Shown here in pieces: positions 24,062-24,431 of a DNA stretch of 24,431 nt (position 1 is the first letter of the stretch; each line of letters starts with the position of its first letter). A program made the position numbers and the translations under genes. The notes below the pieces were generated by a model. It made no database searches and was not told the origin of the DNA. It saw nothing but the letters and a program-made list of their open reading frames with translations. Source of the stretch: Candidatus Electronema nielsenii (GTDB lineage: Bacteria > Desulfobacterota > Desulfobulbia > Desulfobulbales > Desulfobulbaceae); NCBI GenBank assembly GCA_026122915.1, contig JAGIXO010000014.1, positions 1 to 24,431 of the forward strand, in the 5' to 3' direction.

Positions 24062-24126
24062 AAGAGCTTGTTGTTTCAATGCAAAAGAAAATGCTGCGCT
24101 GACCGGGAGGGATGCTGCTCTTTGGC

Positions 24127-24155
24127 AAGGTAAATCGCGGCGGCGCAGTTGTCAA
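24127..24155 (-). promoter_or_regulatory. sigma70-type promoter of the PIN-like gene
   Basis: Read on the minus strand, TTGACA (24155-24150) and TACCTT (24132-24127) are separated by exactly 17 bp. The predicted transcript start is near 24120, about 60 nt before the start codon. Confidence 0.7.
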
Positions 24156-24170
24156 AAACTTTGTTGCGGA

Positions 24171-24208
24171 GGCGGGATATTCATCAGGCGGGATATTCAT
24201 CAGGCGGG
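24171..24208. repeat. 16-bp tandem repeat, 2.4 copies
   Basis: GGCGGGATATTCATCA occurs at 24171-24186 and 24187-24202, with a partial third copy (GGCGGG) at 24203-24208. It lies between the -35 box of the PIN-like gene and the 23-bp palindrome array. No coding meaning is visible. Confidence 0.9.
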
Positions 24209-24210
24209 AA

Positions 24211-24286
24211 AAGGATACTCGATGCGGATCTGTCATCATACGTATCACGAATCTGCCGCGATACGTATGATGAACTTGCCGTGATA
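24211..24286. repeat. tandem array of 16-bp palindromes with a 23-bp period (copy 2, truncated)
   Basis: An edge unit containing GATACTCGATGCG starts at 24211, full units start at 24234 and 24257, and a broken unit starts at 24280. All are exactly 23 bp apart, as in the copy at 746-853. Spacers are gatctgt, aatctgc and aacttgc. TATCACGAATCTGCCG (24243-24258) is identical to 801-816. Similarity stops at 24286, after CGTGATA, where IS630-type sequence appears to begin. Confidence 0.85.
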
Positions 24287-24431
24287 TAGTGTTTCAGTTT
24301 TTAGATCGTTTTAAAAACCGTCTCGACGCAAACGCTTAAACTTTTGATGCCGTCAGCTATTTTTTTAATTTTCGCCTTCATGGAAGCCCAAAATTTTTCT
24401 ATCGGGTTTAAATCAGGGGAATAAGGCGGCA
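24287..24431 (-). mobile_element. end of an IS630-type insertion sequence (approximate boundary)
   Basis: The segment holds the 3' end of a transposase gene and runs off the window. The inner boundary is placed where the palindrome unit at 24280 breaks, at a TA dinucleotide; IS630-family elements insert at TA. The terminal inverted repeat cannot be confirmed without the other end. Confidence 0.65.
24301..24431 (-). CDS. IS630-family transposase, C-terminal fragment (5' part beyond window)
   Basis: The last 42 codons and a TAA stop (24303-24301) are visible, entering from the right edge. The peptide PPYSPDLNPIEKFWASMKAK is the conserved end of the DDE domain of IS630/Tc1-like transposases. 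The Glu of NPIEKFW is the third catalytic acidic residue. The remaining tail (SLSVCVETVFKTI) is of ordinary length, so this end looks intact. Confidence 0.9.
   Translation of the reverse strand, partial: PPYSPDLNPIEKFWASMKAKIKKIADGIKSLSVCVETVFKTI

Noticed and set aside
23384..24079. Toxin-antitoxin module based on the PIN-like protein
   Set aside because: No small antitoxin gene lies next to it. The gene is longer than VapC-type toxins, has a C-terminal domain and has its own promoter.

Overview
The window looks like a chromosome segment of a sulfur-metabolising deltaproteobacterium (Desulfobacterota), most likely of the Desulfobulbales. The main grounds are a dsrM-dsrK-dsrJ cluster, with a DsrK of the type I associate with sulfate reducers, an EF-G resembling the spirochaete/planctomycete/delta ('spd') type, and an HU-like/DUF4469-type protein. 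A cable bacterium (Candidatus Electrothrix/Electronema) is possible, but nothing here proves it.

Layout. (1) 1-1194: the 5' part of an HU-like/DUF4469-type gene on the minus strand, cut by the window edge. It has a near-consensus promoter, a perfect 15-bp palindrome over the -10 box, a Fur-box-like palindrome, and a tandem array of 16-bp palindromes repeating exactly every 23 bp. (2) 1195-4082: an EF-G gene and a small RecA-like P-loop ATPase gene, ended by a strong terminator. (3) 4086-6049: a second hairpin plus T run, then a eukaryotic-type hisA and a membrane-anchored SGNH-hydrolase-like gene. (4) 6249-8189: a broken tail-specific (S41) protease gene with one frameshift and one internal deletion. 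(5) 8244-12032: an RsbRD-N-terminal-type sensor gene followed by dsrM, dsrK and dsrJ, closed by a strong terminator with no dsrO or dsrP. (6) 12120-15971: a flavodoxin-fold gene and a convergent solitary recC whose stop codons abut. (7) 16192-23290: two envelope genes, each with its own predicted promoter and terminator: a secreted collagen-like protein with a duplicated domain on either side of a chitin-binding-like module, and a 1780-residue bacterial alpha-2-macroglobulin with an intact thioester motif. (8) 23384-24431: a PIN/NYN-like nuclease gene on the minus strand, its promoter, a 16-bp tandem repeat, a second copy of the 23-bp palindrome array, and the 3' end of an IS630-type transposase gene that appears to have interrupted that array.

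How it fits together. DsrMKJ would pass electrons between the quinone pool or periplasm and the cytoplasmic sulfite-reduction machinery, and the RsbRD-type protein may sense or regulate that state. The collagen-like protein and the macroglobulin are both predicted to be exported and to act at the envelope. The least explained feature is the 23-bp-period palindrome array. It occurs twice, 23 kb apart, in the same orientation, each time 40-60 bp upstream of a TTGACA promoter that drives a minus-strand gene for a predicted nucleic-acid-interacting protein. That suggests a shared cis-regulatory element or a site-preferring repeat element.
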